The notes beneath the pieces were generated by a model that was not told the DNA's origin, did not search any database, and was given only the letters and a program-made list of their open reading frames with translations. The position numbers and the translations under genes are program-made. Positions 34,651-48,933 of a stretch of DNA of 64,000 nucleotides are shown here, piece after piece; the first letter of the stretch is position 1; every line of letters begins with the position of its first letter. Source of the DNA: Pyxicephalus adspersus (Eukaryota; Chordata; Amphibia; Anura; Pyxicephalidae); the NCBI RefSeq assembly GCF_032062135.1, contig NC_092859.1, positions 86,035,810-86,099,809 on the forward strand, given 5' to 3'.

Positions 34651-37600
34651 AGTTATTTGCAGGGTGCTCTGGGGGTGATGCTCCCTAACACCATAATTAA
34701 AGGATGCCCCAGTCATAAGCTATGGGGAGTTACCTACGGTGGATTGTTGGATGTACTGGGGTTGTCTCTTCCCACCATTTCCTAAATTCAAAAAGCATAT
34801 ACTGTGCTTATTCTTGGGTTTCAGGGGCTCAGCATACTCTCCTCACCAACAGCTTTGCAAATAGGTCAGACCAGTTGCCAATGTTTGAGTCTTAGAATGT
34901 GCCAGTCTGCTGAATTCCACATTTGTGCAGTCGGATCATGATCTGATATCCCTTTTAGAGTCACATACACTCTGTAAACACACTTCACTTTCTTTTATTT
35001 TATTAAAGCTGGAGTGAGGGGGGAGAAAGTGTTTTATTGGGGGGTAGGGTGGACTATTGATAAGAAGAATGTCCTAACCTGTTTATTACCTTGGTGAAAT
35101 ATTGGCACTGTTGTAATTAACTGACTTCCTGTCCGGTGACCCTCCACATACTGAATTCTGATTCAGCATAATAGTTGTATGCATTACTTTTTCCTTTAAT
35201 AAAAAGATAGAGTAGTATTGTGCAATGTATTGATTATCTTACATGATCATTATGGCTTTTACGCACTGGAGATTTTTGTGACTGATGAATGAAAGTGTTG
35301 CCTGACGCCCCATCTAGATCATTTTCCTCTGCACCCTTTTATATTGACTTTAGTAATGATACCTTAAGCTGAGGACTTTTTACTTAACAGCCACACAATA
35401 CATTCATAACATTGGATTTTCTCTAATATGTATTAAAATTGTGCTGGAAAATGTGGCCAAATATATAGCAGCATATGCAGTTATAATAGGCTATTAGTCT
35501 TCAGCACCACTATAATGGGTTTTGCCTGTTCGGTAGTAGTTGCCATACTGGTTTTTATTTTCTTATTACTGTTATTACTGAACAGTACATTATGTCACTT
35601 AAAGTGTCTATTTCCTTGAGGTATTTACTGAAGATGTGGGGATTTATACTACCTATAGGCTATTATAGTTTATTTCAGTGTATGAATGCCATGTCTCCGT
35701 TACACCAGTTTTTATTGAAATTATAGTAGCAAGCTCTCTGTTACTCAGTTAAAAGTGGCTGATAAAAGTTTTAAGAATCCAGTTTTGCTGAGTGAAGTAT
35801 TTATTATTTAATAGTGCCCTATTGTGATTTAGCACAGATTTTTTAAAATCTTTATCAAATCTTTATTCTTGCTTTCATGATTCCGTTTCCTAGAAATCTT
35901 TAAAGTAAGAATACTTAGAATTTCAGCATGACATTAAGTGAATGTGTGTGAGCTTGGGGTGAATGGGAGGCCTGTAAAGATGAGGAATTTGGAATTTGGC
36001 TGTGCATGACCATATATGGCAGGGTCAGTCTTCTTAACCCGCTAAGAGCTGAAGCAACGTATGCATCATATTAATGGGATTTTTTTCTTGGTTAGGGAAC
36101 TTTCAGGCAGTCCTACAATTTTTTTTTCCTATTTTGTATGCAAAACAGATACTTCTTAATTTAAAATCGCTTTCAAAAATGTGTAAGTCTGTCTGAGCAC
36201 AGATGAAATTTGTGAGCTGGGGCCAGTACAACCAAGTTTGCTATGTATTTTGCTGTCTTTCCATTACCACAGATAAAACAAATGTATTTATAATGTTAGG
36301 GAAGTGTGTTCACTAATATAACTAATGGCCAGCAGGGTAGTAGATTCTGTTTTCGGGTCAGCTCTCTTAATTCTGTATCGGGCAGAGCTTTGTTGCAGAG
36401 AGCAAAAAGTAAAAAGAATGAAGGTGAAAAAATTAAAATTATTATTTTGTGTATTATTTTTTGTGCTCTGTTAAAAAATACTGGTTACTGAGATCTAGCG
36501 TAAATTTAAACACCCACATAATTCAGAAACACACACACACACACACCTACCTTTATAACCTATGAAATCAGCCATTGTGTTATACATCTTTGACCAATGG
36601 TCTGAATTGACATCCTTACAGATAGCCAACAATCGTTCATGTCTGTGGTAACTGACCTGAGAGGCATAAATTTGTAATTTACAAGGAACCCCTAGCAACT
36701 TCTGGAGAAACTCTGATTGAGATGATTTGCGCTCAAGAAGTGTGATCACGATTGTCTCTGGCAACAATCAGGTAGTTTTAGGCTAAAGTTAGAATTTAAA
36801 AAAAAAAAAAAAAAAAAGGAAATATAACTTGTTCAAACCCTGTTATATTTTCTTTTAATGTTTGTAAGCGGTACATAGACTAATGCAGAACTGACTTGTA
36901 ACTGAAATGTACCTGCAAAACTGCCAGCAGGAAATGAATTCAGGTTCTGATGATTAGAGGGTATCCAGGCTGCTCAGGAAGCTATGACCCCCCGCTCTGT
37001 TATGCAGCTACTATTTTTCAATTCTGAGGATACGCACTGCATAGAGTTTTTAAATTATGATTTTGAACAGAGCTTTTGTGTGTGTAAATATATATATGAT
37101 TTACCAGACATATATTGTTTTCTACGTTTTGCTGATAAAGTGATATCTTGTATTATCTCACCTCTGCCATTCTCTTACAGTGGTAGTCTAGTTTTTGGTT
37201 ATGCCTAAATTCAGTTCCTGTATATCTATATTTTAACCAGATTAAACTCCCATGAAATGTAAAACTCCAGGAGACCTCCTTTTTTAATGCAGCTACTTTG
37301 TCACCCCCTCTCTAAGAACACATTTTCTGAACCATACAAAAACCACTGTGCAAAATAAAAGTTGAGTTATAAAAGATTAAATATATTACAGGGATGCTGT
37401 ATGTACCCAAGCAGAATGTCCATATGATGGTCACACACAAGTAATAATAATTCTTAACTTGGACATCATGCTTTTTACTCATTTTATTCAACTTTGTTTT
37501 TGTACTACAAACTTGCAGCAGAATGCGTTACCATAGTTTGACAAAAACTGTTAGGCCCTTTACAGACTTGCAGTTCACCCACAGCTGTTATCTGCTGACA

Positions 37601-39800
37601 TGATTGGTCATGTTATCTGTTAACTGCTTGGTCATGATTTGGTAGAGGTGTCTTTCCTCCTTGAGAAGGAAAAGCAACCAGGTGGCTGGAAAGAACCTGT
37701 CCTTTTCAGTAACCGCATCCTTTTCAGTAACCGAATCACCAATTCAGCCACAAGCAAACACTTACACAAAATGCTTCCCAACCTTCTCCAATTCTCTAGA
37801 ACACTGCTGTCAGCCACAAGTCTGAAATGGCTCTAATTGAAGCTTCATACCCTAAAAATAGGCTGCATGTTATAATAATATTTTTACACAGGATTCCTTC
37901 GAAGATTCAAACAATTTTCTGAATGGAATCTCTTGTAAAAGTTGTAAGCATCTTTTAAAAATATATATTAATAGACCCTTTCATTCCATTTAGATTGCTA
38001 AAGCACTATGTGTCAAGCATTAATCATTTTATTTGAATAAAATTTCACCTCTTTTTAGTCCTTTGTTACATCTCTGTAATTTCTCAAGCCACTTGTAGTG
38101 TCTTGGTTGGGGGAAAGTGACAAGATTGTTGTCACTTGATAAAAAGAAGTGCCTGTGATAGCAGGATCACCAGGTATGCTTAGCCTAGAAAGAATCACTG
38201 GACAGCAGAGATTTGACAGAAGACTTTCTATTGGACTCATCAAGCTTGATCTGTGCCTACTTAAATTGTGCCTTGTAAAGCTTCCCTGCTGGGTGAAATC
38301 TAGTTAATTTGACTGTCAAAATGTTTGATTTTATACACAAAGAATGGGTAGAAGGGCATGTGTTGCTCCACATGTACAACAAACACCTGTTGAGTGATTA
38401 GGAAATTGAAGAAGAGCCAAATTCCAAAAATAAGCAGGTGTTTGAACACTCGCCCTTCTTGGTGACACAGCTGCCTATCCATGGACAGCCTGAGGATGAT
38501 CAACAATTTACTGGCAAGCAATTCATTGTTTATAAAACTTGAAGCCTTTAATTATGTAATCACTATTGGAGAAACTGGTTTCAGCTAAAATCTAGTATTA
38601 ACGCATCCATTAAGTCCTTTTATGACCTCAGTAGTAAATCTTTTATTTCATTTCAGATTGCTTCAATTTAAGGTTCTGAGAGGCTAACTGTGTGAGTATA
38701 TATGATGAAAATGAAACTTATATTTTGAGGTGGAAAAAAAGTCAAACTGTTATAAACAGTATAGTGGCTTGCCGCAGCTCTGTTTTCTGTGTTTAGGTCC
38801 AATCTAGTCACAGAATATGAATAGTTATAGGTGGTATCTGTAAAAAACACATATTAGAAAGGTATTATCTGCAAAACTAGCTTTATTGTATTCATTATAG
38901 TAATATTCATTAATCCAATATATGTTATGTCAGCCACTATGCTGTCCTGGCTAATCAAGATGTCCAAAGAAGAAAGAAGATGGCTGCTGTATTTTAAAAA
39001 ATTGCAATTGCATTTTTTTTTTTGAAAATGGATTTTGTTCCATTTAAGAACAATGTTGTGAAAATCAGTTGGGGACAAGAACTATTGTCAGTGGTTCAGT
39101 GTTTCCTATTGACCATAAAATATGCAAAGGCATTGGCATCTAGCCTTTGTGGAAGGTAACATCATTAGTGTCTTTAATTACATTCTTTATGTGTGAGCTC
39201 TTGCAAAGGTGTTCTGGACTGCCATACAACTTAAAGGAAAGTAAATACATTTTTTGTTATTTACCAAAGAACAATCTATCACTGCTTTAAAGTATTAGTA
39301 ATGGTGAGAGGTTCTCTTTAAGGTTCCCCTGTTCTAAACTTAGCTAATTAAATAAAAAGCCTACCGTTTGTCTGCCCCTTGTTTCTAATACGCAATGTCT
39401 GAGTATTTTAAATAAAAAGACAAAAATGCATGTCAAAATGTTCAGTAAAGCTGAAGATGTAGGAAACTGACGTTATCTGCAGATCATGACTTTTGCTGTA
39501 AAATTGCTTTTGACACCACCACCCCGATTTCATAACTTCCTCTATTTGTAAACGAGTCCGCCTTTTACATTAACAGATCAGGGAGGGTGCTAGGTAGGTG
39601 GGAGGGAGCTTGGCACAATAAATAGTTAATATTTTCCTAAAAGGTCAGATGCATGCATCTAACGATTGTTTAGAGTCAAACTAACCACTGTACTTCTATA
39701 AAATGTTTAGAAACGGATAAGGTTTTACAGGCTTACTTTTAGGCAGTCTGATGGTTGATGGATGGATTATATATATAAATGTGAGTGAACCTTCTTATGC
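34651..39800 (+). other. Intron 1, no gene seen
   Basis: About 5 kb of AT-rich intronic sequence. It has a short CA tract (36531-36546) and an A run (36799-36817). A tandem near-duplication CCTTTTCAGTAACCG(A/C)ATC occurs at about 37700-37730. ORFs reach 90 codons without domains. Confidence 0.4.
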
Positions 39801-40764
39801 ACTTATACGCTATCTGAACTTTACCACTGATTTATATTGAATGATTTTGGTGAATTGGATCGCTCATCATTAGATTTAATAATTTTAGATCAGTTTTTTT
39901 TTATGTTCCACAGACAGGATGTTGAGAATAAAGAAAATCTTTTACAATTATATGAAGGTGGTATTTTATTGTCATTGACACGAATGCTTACTATACATTC
40001 TAAAAATTCAGAAGTAATTAGTTACCTGCAGCCATCATTTTTTTTTTTAAATTGAAGTAAAAATAAAGTAAAGTATAAGCGCTTGTTCAGTCCTGCGGTA
40101 AAATACAGGAGCAATACCTCCCCCAAACACCTACTCTACACAGCTGGGTGTTCAGGTTAGTTTTCAGGCAAAAATGTCTGGGTTTTGCAAGCATTTGCAA
40201 ACGCCAATACTGACATTTTTAACTGCTTGTATAGGTGTATTTTAAAGCCTAGTTAAAAATAAAAAGGAACTAGGCATTAAAAAACGGCTAAAAACATGTG
40301 TACCTGCAGTGGCAAACGTCTGTACCAGCTTTTTTAGGCTTGAACACTGCCCATGCAAGTCTATAGAGGCGGTGGGGGTGGCTAATAGCCCCTGGACGCT
40401 GCATTGAGCTGAGCGCCCAGAAAACTGCATGGAAATGTTGTGGCTTCCTGCCCTCTGTCAAATGAAGGAATGAACGGATCTATTCAGATTAGTGTTACCT
40501 GCGTATTTTTTGTTTGTTTTTTTGGGGCAAATTTTACCAAAAATGATTGAAAATACCTCCAGTCATTCATTAAAGGTTTCATTAGAACAATTAAATGTGA
40601 CAAAGCAGTTGATGAGGATTGTAAGTTTGCCATGTAACTCCTAAATACAAGTAGCAGGTACTCTTGCACTTGTGACCAATGCTCAGTCACCCATGGTTGC
40701 TGTTTCACACTTGAAAAAAAAAAAAAAAACATTTACACTGGGTGAACAGATTAACAGTATAGTA
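39801..40764 (+). other. Intron 1, undefined repeat-like sequence
   Basis: The segment 40060-40440 has a different texture (GGCTAAAAACATG, TGCAAGTCTATAGAGGCGG) and resembles known MITE-like frog sequence, but its ends could not be placed. An A run lies at 40714-40729. No gene. Confidence 0.3.
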
Positions 40765-41045
40765 AAGCCTCGTACAGACATCAGATGATTGTCGCTGCAA
40801 ACATCTTTCGTGATTGATTAATGAAGAGCGCTGTACACACAGCAATGTTCTTTCCTTTGGAGAAGAGAGTGGCACCCTGCTGTGCTCCACTTCATAGGAA
40901 TGCACTTTGGTTGTTCCCGTTCAGTCATTCTTCAATCTGCTATGGTGGATTGTCGGGATCACTGTAGACATTTTTGTCCAAGATGAGCACAACCTTTCGT
41001 CTTGGCAGACAATTGTTTGGTAGTTATTGCAAATGTGCATTAAAA
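40765..41045. mobile_element. MITE related to family B
   Basis: Starts CCTCGTACAGACATCAGATG, shares CAGATGATTGTCGC with family B, and ends with the partially inverted GGCAGACAATTGTTTGG. Internal words CTGCTGTGCTCCACTTCATA and GATGAGCACAACC match other family B copies in one orientation or the other. Confidence 0.5.
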
Positions 41046-41483
41046 CGACCAATCTAACCAAATTTCCAATCAATTATCCGTAGTTCAAAACACTAAAAAT
41101 ACATGTACAATATTCTACCCTTTTTAAATTCTCAATGGATTTGATCATTGGTACACATGACATGACTTGGGTACTTTTGATTTACTTATCATCGTGTCCA
41201 ATTAGAAACTTAAAAGGGGGTTGCTTATGGCTAGTCGACTGCTAATCTACCTTCAGAGTCACTTTATTTCTGATCATTAAAGCGGATCAGAAGTGAACCT
41301 GGTCAGTGTGTACCTGGTCTAAAAGTTCAGTTTTACCTGACTGCCAAATATTCTGGCAATTTTATTGGTTAAGGATGTCATTGCACTATCTTCCTAAAAA
41401 AGATAATTGCTGGTATAGTCTGAGTCAGGATTTCATCCCTGTACCATATTTATATTACTTTGTCAAAGTATTACCGCTTAAAG

Positions 41484-41811
41484 CAGTGGTCGCCAACTTT
41501 TTTTGGTTCCGCAGACCACTAAAATCACAGTCAAAGGGGGAGAAACATCCCTCATAGTGATGTCGTCATTGCATAACCCAGCCCACTCTCCCCTCGCAGA
41601 TCTGAGCCTGCAATAGGGGAGTGGGCGGCTTGTGTTCAGGGACACAACCTGCCCACTTTCCTGAGCCTGGGACTTGTACGGGGGCGTGTTCCGCGGCTGT
41701 GGCTGGTGCGTCCCCCCAGCGGGGTCCTTCTCCTGACCCCGTTCGGGGGTCCATCGGCCAGAGTGGCGGACCACCAAAAGTTTCTCGCGGACCACCATTT
41801 GGTAACCGCTG
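41484..41811. mobile_element. hAT-like non-autonomous element, 328 bp
   Basis: Left end CAGTGGTCGCCAACTTTTTT and right end CATTTGGTAACCGCTG are inverted repeats. Subterminal GCAGACCACTAAAA mirrors CTCGCGGACCACCA. The flanking octamers (GCTTAAAG and CCCTAGAG) agree at 5 of 8 positions, compatible with a decayed hAT duplication. Several overlapping ORFs on both strands come from its GC-rich interior. Confidence 0.65.
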
Positions 41812-43410
41812 CCCTAGAGGGAGTATCTATGCTAAATAATTGGTGAGATAAATATAATTTGTTTCCAGTTAGTATGAGCAGGCTGACATGCTTGTGCTCA
41901 GATACAAACATTACTGTTAATAATTGTCACTAACAATAGTTGATCAATTCGGGTATTTTTAGTATCAAGCATTAAACAGACAGGTTGCCTGGCTATAAAG
42001 TGATGTGTCCTGCTGCAAGACTGCCGTAGTTCTTTTGGCGGTCAGTAGTAATCTGGTATGGTGTATCACTAAATACCGTCATGGAACACTTGTACTGATA
42101 CCAGATTTGTACCTAAGAAGATCAGTAATGACTTTTATTTTTGTTTTTTGCAACCTGTTCTGTCTGTAGACTGCTCCAAACAAAGAGAAAAACACAAATT
42201 ATTATGAAATAAGTAATTATTATCCTGTTAGCAGGCAACATTCAAATATACAAATATGTTATCACAAAAATTGAAGATTGTCCCCATGTTTGAATTGTCC
42301 CATAACCACCAACTACAAAGAGAGAATGTATTTAATTTTAATTGACACAGATTGCCTGCATACAAAAGAGCCTTTTGGTAGAATCATAAAAGTTGTAAAG
42401 TGTCTATTTCTGTTATAGATTTCTGTTCATGTATGTCATTTTGATCCTTCTTGAAACATTTTGGTATATGTATTGTTTTTTTTTCTGGAGGGGATTTTTG
42501 ATATTTCACCAGTATGAACCCTTCATTTGATGCTTAGTCTTTTTTCTCTTTGAAACGCCAAGAAATGAGGATGAAAGTGTACTGTATGTGTGGCATGTAA
42601 AGGTCAACAGTGCAGTGATGGATTTATCATCCACTGATGTTAACAAGTAATCAGTATGTTTATCTAGTTCAGGATTAGTGCCTTTCTGATTGCTGTATTT
42701 GTTGGTTTCGGATTTTTCATTTTCATACTTCGGATATAAAAAGCACACAGCACCACCCTGGATGTTTGTTGCTTAGTTCCAAATATAAAATAACGTTTTG
42801 AAAGTAATCTGTTGTCAGTAAGCAGCTGATTAATACATGCAGTCAGTTGGGATTATATTACAAAAGTGTTTTAACACGGTAGAAACCTGCGTCTTTAGTT
42901 TGTCAAACTATTTTGCTCGAGATAAACTTGTTTTCCCCTCCTTGGACTTGTTACAGTAGTAGTTGGATAGCATTATATGCTGTTTTATAGTTGTTATAAA
43001 TAATCTTCAGTGTTTGTAAACATCAGTTTTGAGGCACCATAAACCGGAAATCTGAGACACGTTTAAATATAGCTTATTTTCTTAATCTACGGGCTTGTTT
43101 CCTGCAGTGCTGGGTGTTGGCTGGTCACAGAAGGCAGCTTTAGAGTTCGCTTGTCATTCCATCTCAAGTCTTGTGTAAAATATATATTTTCAAGAGAAAG
43201 TGTATTCATTCTTCTAATAAATAAATCTTTTAACAATGTTTAAACAGAAATATAAGATAAAGATAAATACACCTGCATCTATGACATACAGTATCTTGTA
43301 AAATTACCAGTTTATAGGAAATATTACACTGAATTTTTAGGTTTATTTGTATGAAAGTTCTTTATGTAGTATTACTGGCCAGTCCTAAACAATAAATGTA
43401 CCTACAAAGT
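41812..43410 (+). other. Intron 1, no gene seen
   Basis: AT-rich intronic sequence. The largest ORF (80 codons, 42506-42748, minus) shows no domain. No repeat ends were recognised. Confidence 0.4.
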
Positions 43411-43783
43411 TAAAGTGGAACTAAACACTCTAAATACCAATATTTACGTGCCACTTTTCTGTCCCAGGGAGCTGCCATCCTCTCCCTTCTTCAATTCTTT
43501 CTTGCAGTCTTTGGTCATCCTGATTAGTTGGGCTGGGGTGGCATGACTTTTGCACATGCACGTGGGAGTTCATTTAGTTTCGCATGCACAGGGGAAGACG
43601 GGATTGCCGAGTGTGCTAGCAGCCAATGGCCAGATGTGCATTCGCAGCTCAGCTGTTTTTGACAGTTTCAATGAGATCAGGCAGGTAAGAAGGATTATTG
43701 CTTAAGGGACATGGCCTGTCCCTTTCTGCAATAATGACCTGTATGATCAAACATTTTTGGAGTGGAGCTTAAGTTCTGCTTTA
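43411..43783. mobile_element. MITE family C copy (TTAAAG...AAC ends)
   Basis: Left end TAAAGTGGAACTAAACACTC, right end reading TAAAGCAGAACTTAAGCTCC on the minus strand. It shares TGTCCCTTTCTGCAATAA with the copy at 46671-46854. Non-coding. Confidence 0.6.
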
Positions 43784-46670
43784 GAGAAGGATATCTATTT
43801 CCCCATCCAACCTGTTGTTAAAAAATGTAAATGGTACTCCCTATATAGGATGTTTTATTTGGTAGTATACATTTAAAGGCTTGCTATGTGCCTGGACCTG
43901 CTCCTTGTAAACAAACAACTGTGTATGCATAGGTTCTGTGTAATTTTTGGAAAAGATTCCAAACAGGCAGGTAAAAATCCCTTACTGGAAAAGAGACATC
44001 ATACTGTATGTGTCTCCTGCAATAAAAAAAGGGCTGTTTGCAAATTTTTTGCATTTAAACTTAGTTTAGAGTAGATTGGAGTAAACTTTTATTTTATCAC
44101 AGTTATAATTTTTGTTGAATAACATATTAACCGCTAATTGGTTTTACTTGCTTTTTGGTATTTTGAAGGAAACTTAGTGGGTTTCTTGCTTCTTCAAATG
44201 ATTCCCCAACCTTAGATTAGACATCTCCAGGTACCGGATCTTCACTGCAAATAATTACCTCATCTTCTTGGTGGCACTCGTGGCCTGCCTTCTACACTCC
44301 TGTAATTCTTTGAGTCCATAAAAAATCATCTAAGGTGAGCAGATCATTATTGGCACTTTTTTTAATCAGATCAGTAGGCATCCTGGAATTTAGGAACTGT
44401 TTACAGCTAAGTACCTAAACCAGAACCTGTATCTATTTCTTTTGTATCTAAAATTGAAAAAAATGTAAAGCTTGTTGCTTGCCTAGTTTCATTTTTTGTT
44501 GAATGAATAGTGTATGTGCCTTTCTATGGACTATATGAACTTTTTATATTAAAACTGCTACATGTCATGCTATTTCAGAGTGCAACCTCTCTGAGACTGC
44601 TTGGCTGAAAATATGGTAACTGGGGTTTAGGACTTCCTCGGTAACCATATTTTGGTTCGTCTGTTATATTCCTTTTTTTGTCCAGGGTGCTATTTGTTAT
44701 ATCAACTTTCCAAACAACAGAAGTAATAGTTTAATAGAAAGTGCTGCACTACACATTCACATTGTTTTTGTGGATTCTGTGGTAATTGGGCCAGGTGAAA
44801 ATTGAGTGTTTCCAACCAAGTGCATACAATTTACTAACAACTTGGTATGATAAAATTACTGTTGGATGTAAGAGAATTCACTCCCCAAGTATGGGGTCCA
44901 GATGTTTACAGCTAAATTAGAACATTTAAGATCTGCCAAATGGTATTATATATTCCAGCGCTAGCAGAAATATAGCAGTCACATATTAAGAAAGATTTAT
45001 TCAAGCAAAAAATAGGTTTGCTGCTACACTTCTGCCAGGTTTGACTATTGGCCTGTGACAGAATATTGTTTGACATGAAGCTGTGCAAGCACATTCTACG
45101 CACGTTTTAGTGCATTTTGAAAGCACACTGTAAATGATTTGTCAGTCAATTAACCAATAGAACAGACTTTTATTTAGTGTAAATTAAGCTGAGAATTGTG
45201 GATGTGCAGCAACTGTACATGCACTTCTCAACACCTGATATGTGATGTTTGTATTAGTTTTCTTTATTGCAGGCTTAGCCTGTAAAGAAAGGAAATAATT
45301 CTCAATTGTCCTAACACTAACCATGCACAGGTGGGAAACAAGCCTGGATAACGGGACATGTGTCAATTGCAGAAGCAAAGTTTGGCTGTCAGGCCGGTGG
45401 GACAGGTAAATAAAAATAGTTTATTCTTCCAGCTGAACTTTTTTTTATTGCAGAAAGGACAGACTATGTCCTTTAAGCATTTAAATAAATTTACTTGCAA
45501 GCGCAGCTGAGTGCACGATCCCGGCATGCTTCTACCTTCCCATGGGGAAATACATAATTCCAGCCTGGCTAATCAAGATGGTCACAGATCCTGAACCTGA
45601 AAGAGGACCAGGTGAGGAAGCCAGCAGCCAGATGGAGCAAGGAGAGGTGAGTGCACTTTGTGGTGAAGGTTGTAATCCCCACAATATTGTCCTTTTTTGG
45701 GAACAAAAACAGACTGGGGAAAGATACTTACTCTTTTATAGGCTATGCTTTCTGTGTACAAGGGTGAAACTTTTCTCCCTGATGGTGTCAGGCTGATATG
45801 AACAGAGAGTTGTTAAGTACTGTTAGTTATCCATTCTGATATCTGACATGCAGGAAGCTAAATGTGATTGTGTAGTTATTACAACTGCATTTATATTTGC
45901 TTGCAGTCAGTTGTCACACATTTTTATCTTTGTTTTATGGTAGATTTAATTATATACGTTTTTTTAAACAACTTTCAACCTATTCTCACCGCCACCAACT
46001 GACCAAAATGACATTAGCATGTCCAAAAGCTTACTAGGCACCGCCTGAAGCATTAAAAAAAACAAAGCAAATATTTTGACATTGCTTCTCATAGCAGAGT
46101 TTCCTGCCCAGAATATTAACAGAAGCTATGTGTAACACAACCTAAAGTAACTGCAAATGTGGCTTAAGGGCCAATTAGTGCATTTTTTTCAAATCGCTTA
46201 CATCTTGTGCATTGCATTAGGGCAGACTATTCATTTAAATGAACAGCCCAATGCACAGCAAATGGTATATTACAAAAGTGTGCAAATATTTATGGTAGGT
46301 TGTTGTCATTCAGTATGCTGGAAGGGTGCGTTTTGGGGGGCTATTGAGCATAAAAGCAATGTGGTGCACTGCAGAAACGAAACCTCCCAGCTTTTTTTTA
46401 ATGCTCTATTATGAGCGGGCTCTAGGATCTATTTTGTAAGAGCTGCAGATGCCCACAGAAATAATCTCTGGTTCCTACAGATGCAAACAGGACAATCCTG
46501 TAATATTTACTAGTTAATACCGGGCAAGTTACTGTTTGATTAACATTTAGCTTTTAAAGAAGAATGGGTACAAAGTAGCCTAAATCTAACATTTTTTACT
46601 CAAGTGGCAGCAGGATCCTCTTATATTATTTGGACCTTATCTTAATATTCTGCATTCCTTTAGTCAGTGT
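43784..46670 (+). other. Intron 1, undefined repeats, no gene
   Basis: No supported exon. The segment around 45420-45660 (GTGCACGATCCCGGCATGCT, GCAAGGAGAGGTGAGTGC) has a GC-richer, MITE-like texture. The segment 46190-46390 (CATTGCATTAGGGCAG, GGAAGGGTGCGTTTTGGGG) resembles an interspersed repeat. Ends are not clear for either. Confidence 0.35.
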
Positions 46671-46854
46671 TTAAAGCAGAACTAAACCCGCAATTACTCA
46701 CCTATTCCTGTTCCATCACAGAGTGTTGCCAGCCGCTGGTCGGCAATCAAGCCAGTAACAACGTTTTTGCAGAAAGTACATTGCCTGTCCCTTTTTGCAA
46801 TAACAGCCTGCCTGAACTGCTAAAGTTCAGAGTGGGACTTTTGTTCCCCTTTAA
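46671..46854. mobile_element. MITE family C copy, short form
   Basis: Left end TTAAAGCAGAACTAAACCCG and right end (minus strand) TTAAAGGGGAACAAAAGTCC. It is a shortened relative of the 43411 and 51472 copies. Confidence 0.65.
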
Positions 46855-48500
46855 GTCGACAAGAGAGCTTCAAGTCATTATCCCATTGGTACTGTACTGG
46901 AGATTCGCCCCAACATATCCAGATTCATTGCCCTTGTTTGCACATATGTGTTGATCTAGCCCAGTGGTATCCGGCTTGGAAGAAAGTAGCTCAGTATTAC
47001 AAAGTAGTTTGAACTCCTAAGCTAACCCTGGATTCCTGTCCCTGCTTATATCACTGTACAAGTATCAGAAAACCAAGCCATCAAAAACAATCTGTTCTAT
47101 TTTTTGATGTAGCCACGTTCTATTTTTCAGGGGTTTGGAGAGAACTCAATGCCCCCTCCTCAAAATTCTGGTTTTAGAAGATTTCTGAATGTTTGTAGTT
47201 CATACAACTTGAGAAATGCTTAGTAAAAATAGAATATGAGAATTCAGTTGTATGTATTTCTTATGGCAAATCAATAATAGCATGAGACATAGGTTCAAAC
47301 ATCAGACTTCCTTGTCTCTTGATGCCAGCATCTTGTATCCCAAACACACACCCTTCACTTCCCTACATCTTGTCTACAGTCAGTGCTAAACCTGCCCTGC
47401 CCATTCCCACATATTAGGCTGTCTTTGCTTTTGAAATTGTAAACTCATATAAAAAACTACTTAAAATGCAATTGATGTAAAAAAACATTTTTAACATTGA
47501 GGTAATTGTTTGAAAGGTTGGCCTGGAGGGTGGAAAGCTATGTATAGCCTGCAAGGTACTTTATAGAAATTCATATTGAGGCTCTTTACATCTGGAATTT
47601 ATATTTCAATGTGAGCCGCAGCTGTAGCGTGCTTGTAGATGAGCACTTTTCTTAATTGCTGCAGCATGGTTTAAAGAGGGGATTGATTCACTTTGGAATT
47701 TGATTGCACTGCCATGTAACGACTAGTTAATGTCATGACCACACAAGCTGAATTATTTTGTAAGCTTTATTCCTTTCCTGCTTTATATCCTAATTGCTAC
47801 TGAAAAAAATGTGTTTTTTATTGGGTGCACAAAGAGTGAGAAGCAGTGCATGCAATGACTAACACTGCTCACAGACAAGTTTTTGGAAGTGTTCCAGAGC
47901 CCATTCTTGATTTCTGCTACAGATTTGTGTTTTTAATGCAGCGCCACCTAAGGACCTGAAGGTCACAGCCATTCAGTTTTGGTTCTCTGCCTTGTCTATT
48001 GTGTACAAAGATATTCCAAATATGCGCTGTAGTTGATGAGATTCCTAAACTCTACATTAAGGAATCCTATTCCTGAAGTTTTTCACCACAAGGAGGTGAA
48101 CCCCTCTCCCCATGTATACTTCTGAGAGATGCAGTCTCTCCAGGATGCTCTTTTTATACCCTATCGTGTTACTGATGATGTTGTCCATAACTTATTTATG
48201 CGATATTCCTTTTGGTGTATTTTTTTGTTAGTATGACACAAGTGTTTTGTTGCACCTTTCCCACATCTTTGAATCCTGGCGCTGGCATCAAATTCAAAAT
48301 GAGCATAACATTTTATATTTTGCACACTTTTTTTTTTGGAATTGGGTCGTAACCAATTGTTGCCAAATTTTAAGGTGTATTTCAGATAGTAGGTTTGTCA
48401 GCCTCCTGAAGTGTCTGCTGCTCAAACTATACTCTGCATGACTTATGACTGATAAGATTGTTTATTGCCAGGTTTAATCTCACTGGTGACTATAAGGAAC
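46855..48500 (+). other. Intron 1, no gene seen
   Basis: AT-rich intronic sequence without a supported exon or defined repeat. Confidence 0.4.
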
Positions 48501-48506
48501 CTCTTA

Positions 48507-48930
48507 AGCTGCGTACACACTTCCAATTTTTATCGTTGGAAATGAACGACGAACGACCAATTGGCCAAAAATCGTTCGTAAAAAAAGTAACCAATGACGC
48601 CGACGAACGAGGATAGTCGTTGGAAATGAACGACCAGACCGGCAGATCGGATTGGACGACGATCGTTGACCATCTATCGTGTGTACGGTCGTTCAGTGAT
48701 CGTCCATGGTCTGAGCATGCGCGGTGAACGAACGTTCGCTCACTTCCTGTGGTGCACGTCACTTCCTGTATCGTTCAAACGATCGCATCTATCGTGTGTA
48801 CAATATCTTTGAACGATCGTGTCGTTATCTGTATGTACAGGATCGGTGCCATACGATCGTTCGCAGATATCGCGCAGGATCGTTCGTCGTTCGTTTACCA
48901 ACGATAAAAATTGGAAGTGGGTGCGCAGCT
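48507..48930. mobile_element. Complete MITE, family A, CpG-rich, 424 bp
   Basis: Left end AGCTGCGTACACACTTCCAA and right end (minus strand) AGCTGCGCACCCACTTCCAA form terminal inverted repeats that extend through TTTTTATCGT. TTA occurs on each side (48504-48506 and 48931-48933), a 3-bp duplication of the PIF/Harbinger kind. The interior is full of CpG words (CGATCGT, GAACGATCG, CGTTCG) lost in the other copies. The ORFs here (70-110 codons) come from the repeat. Confidence 0.75.
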
Positions 48931-48933
48931 TTA

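Noticed and set aside
41478..41911. Several overlapping ORFs on both strands
   Set aside because: They arise from the GC-rich interior of the hAT-like element and have no transposase motif.
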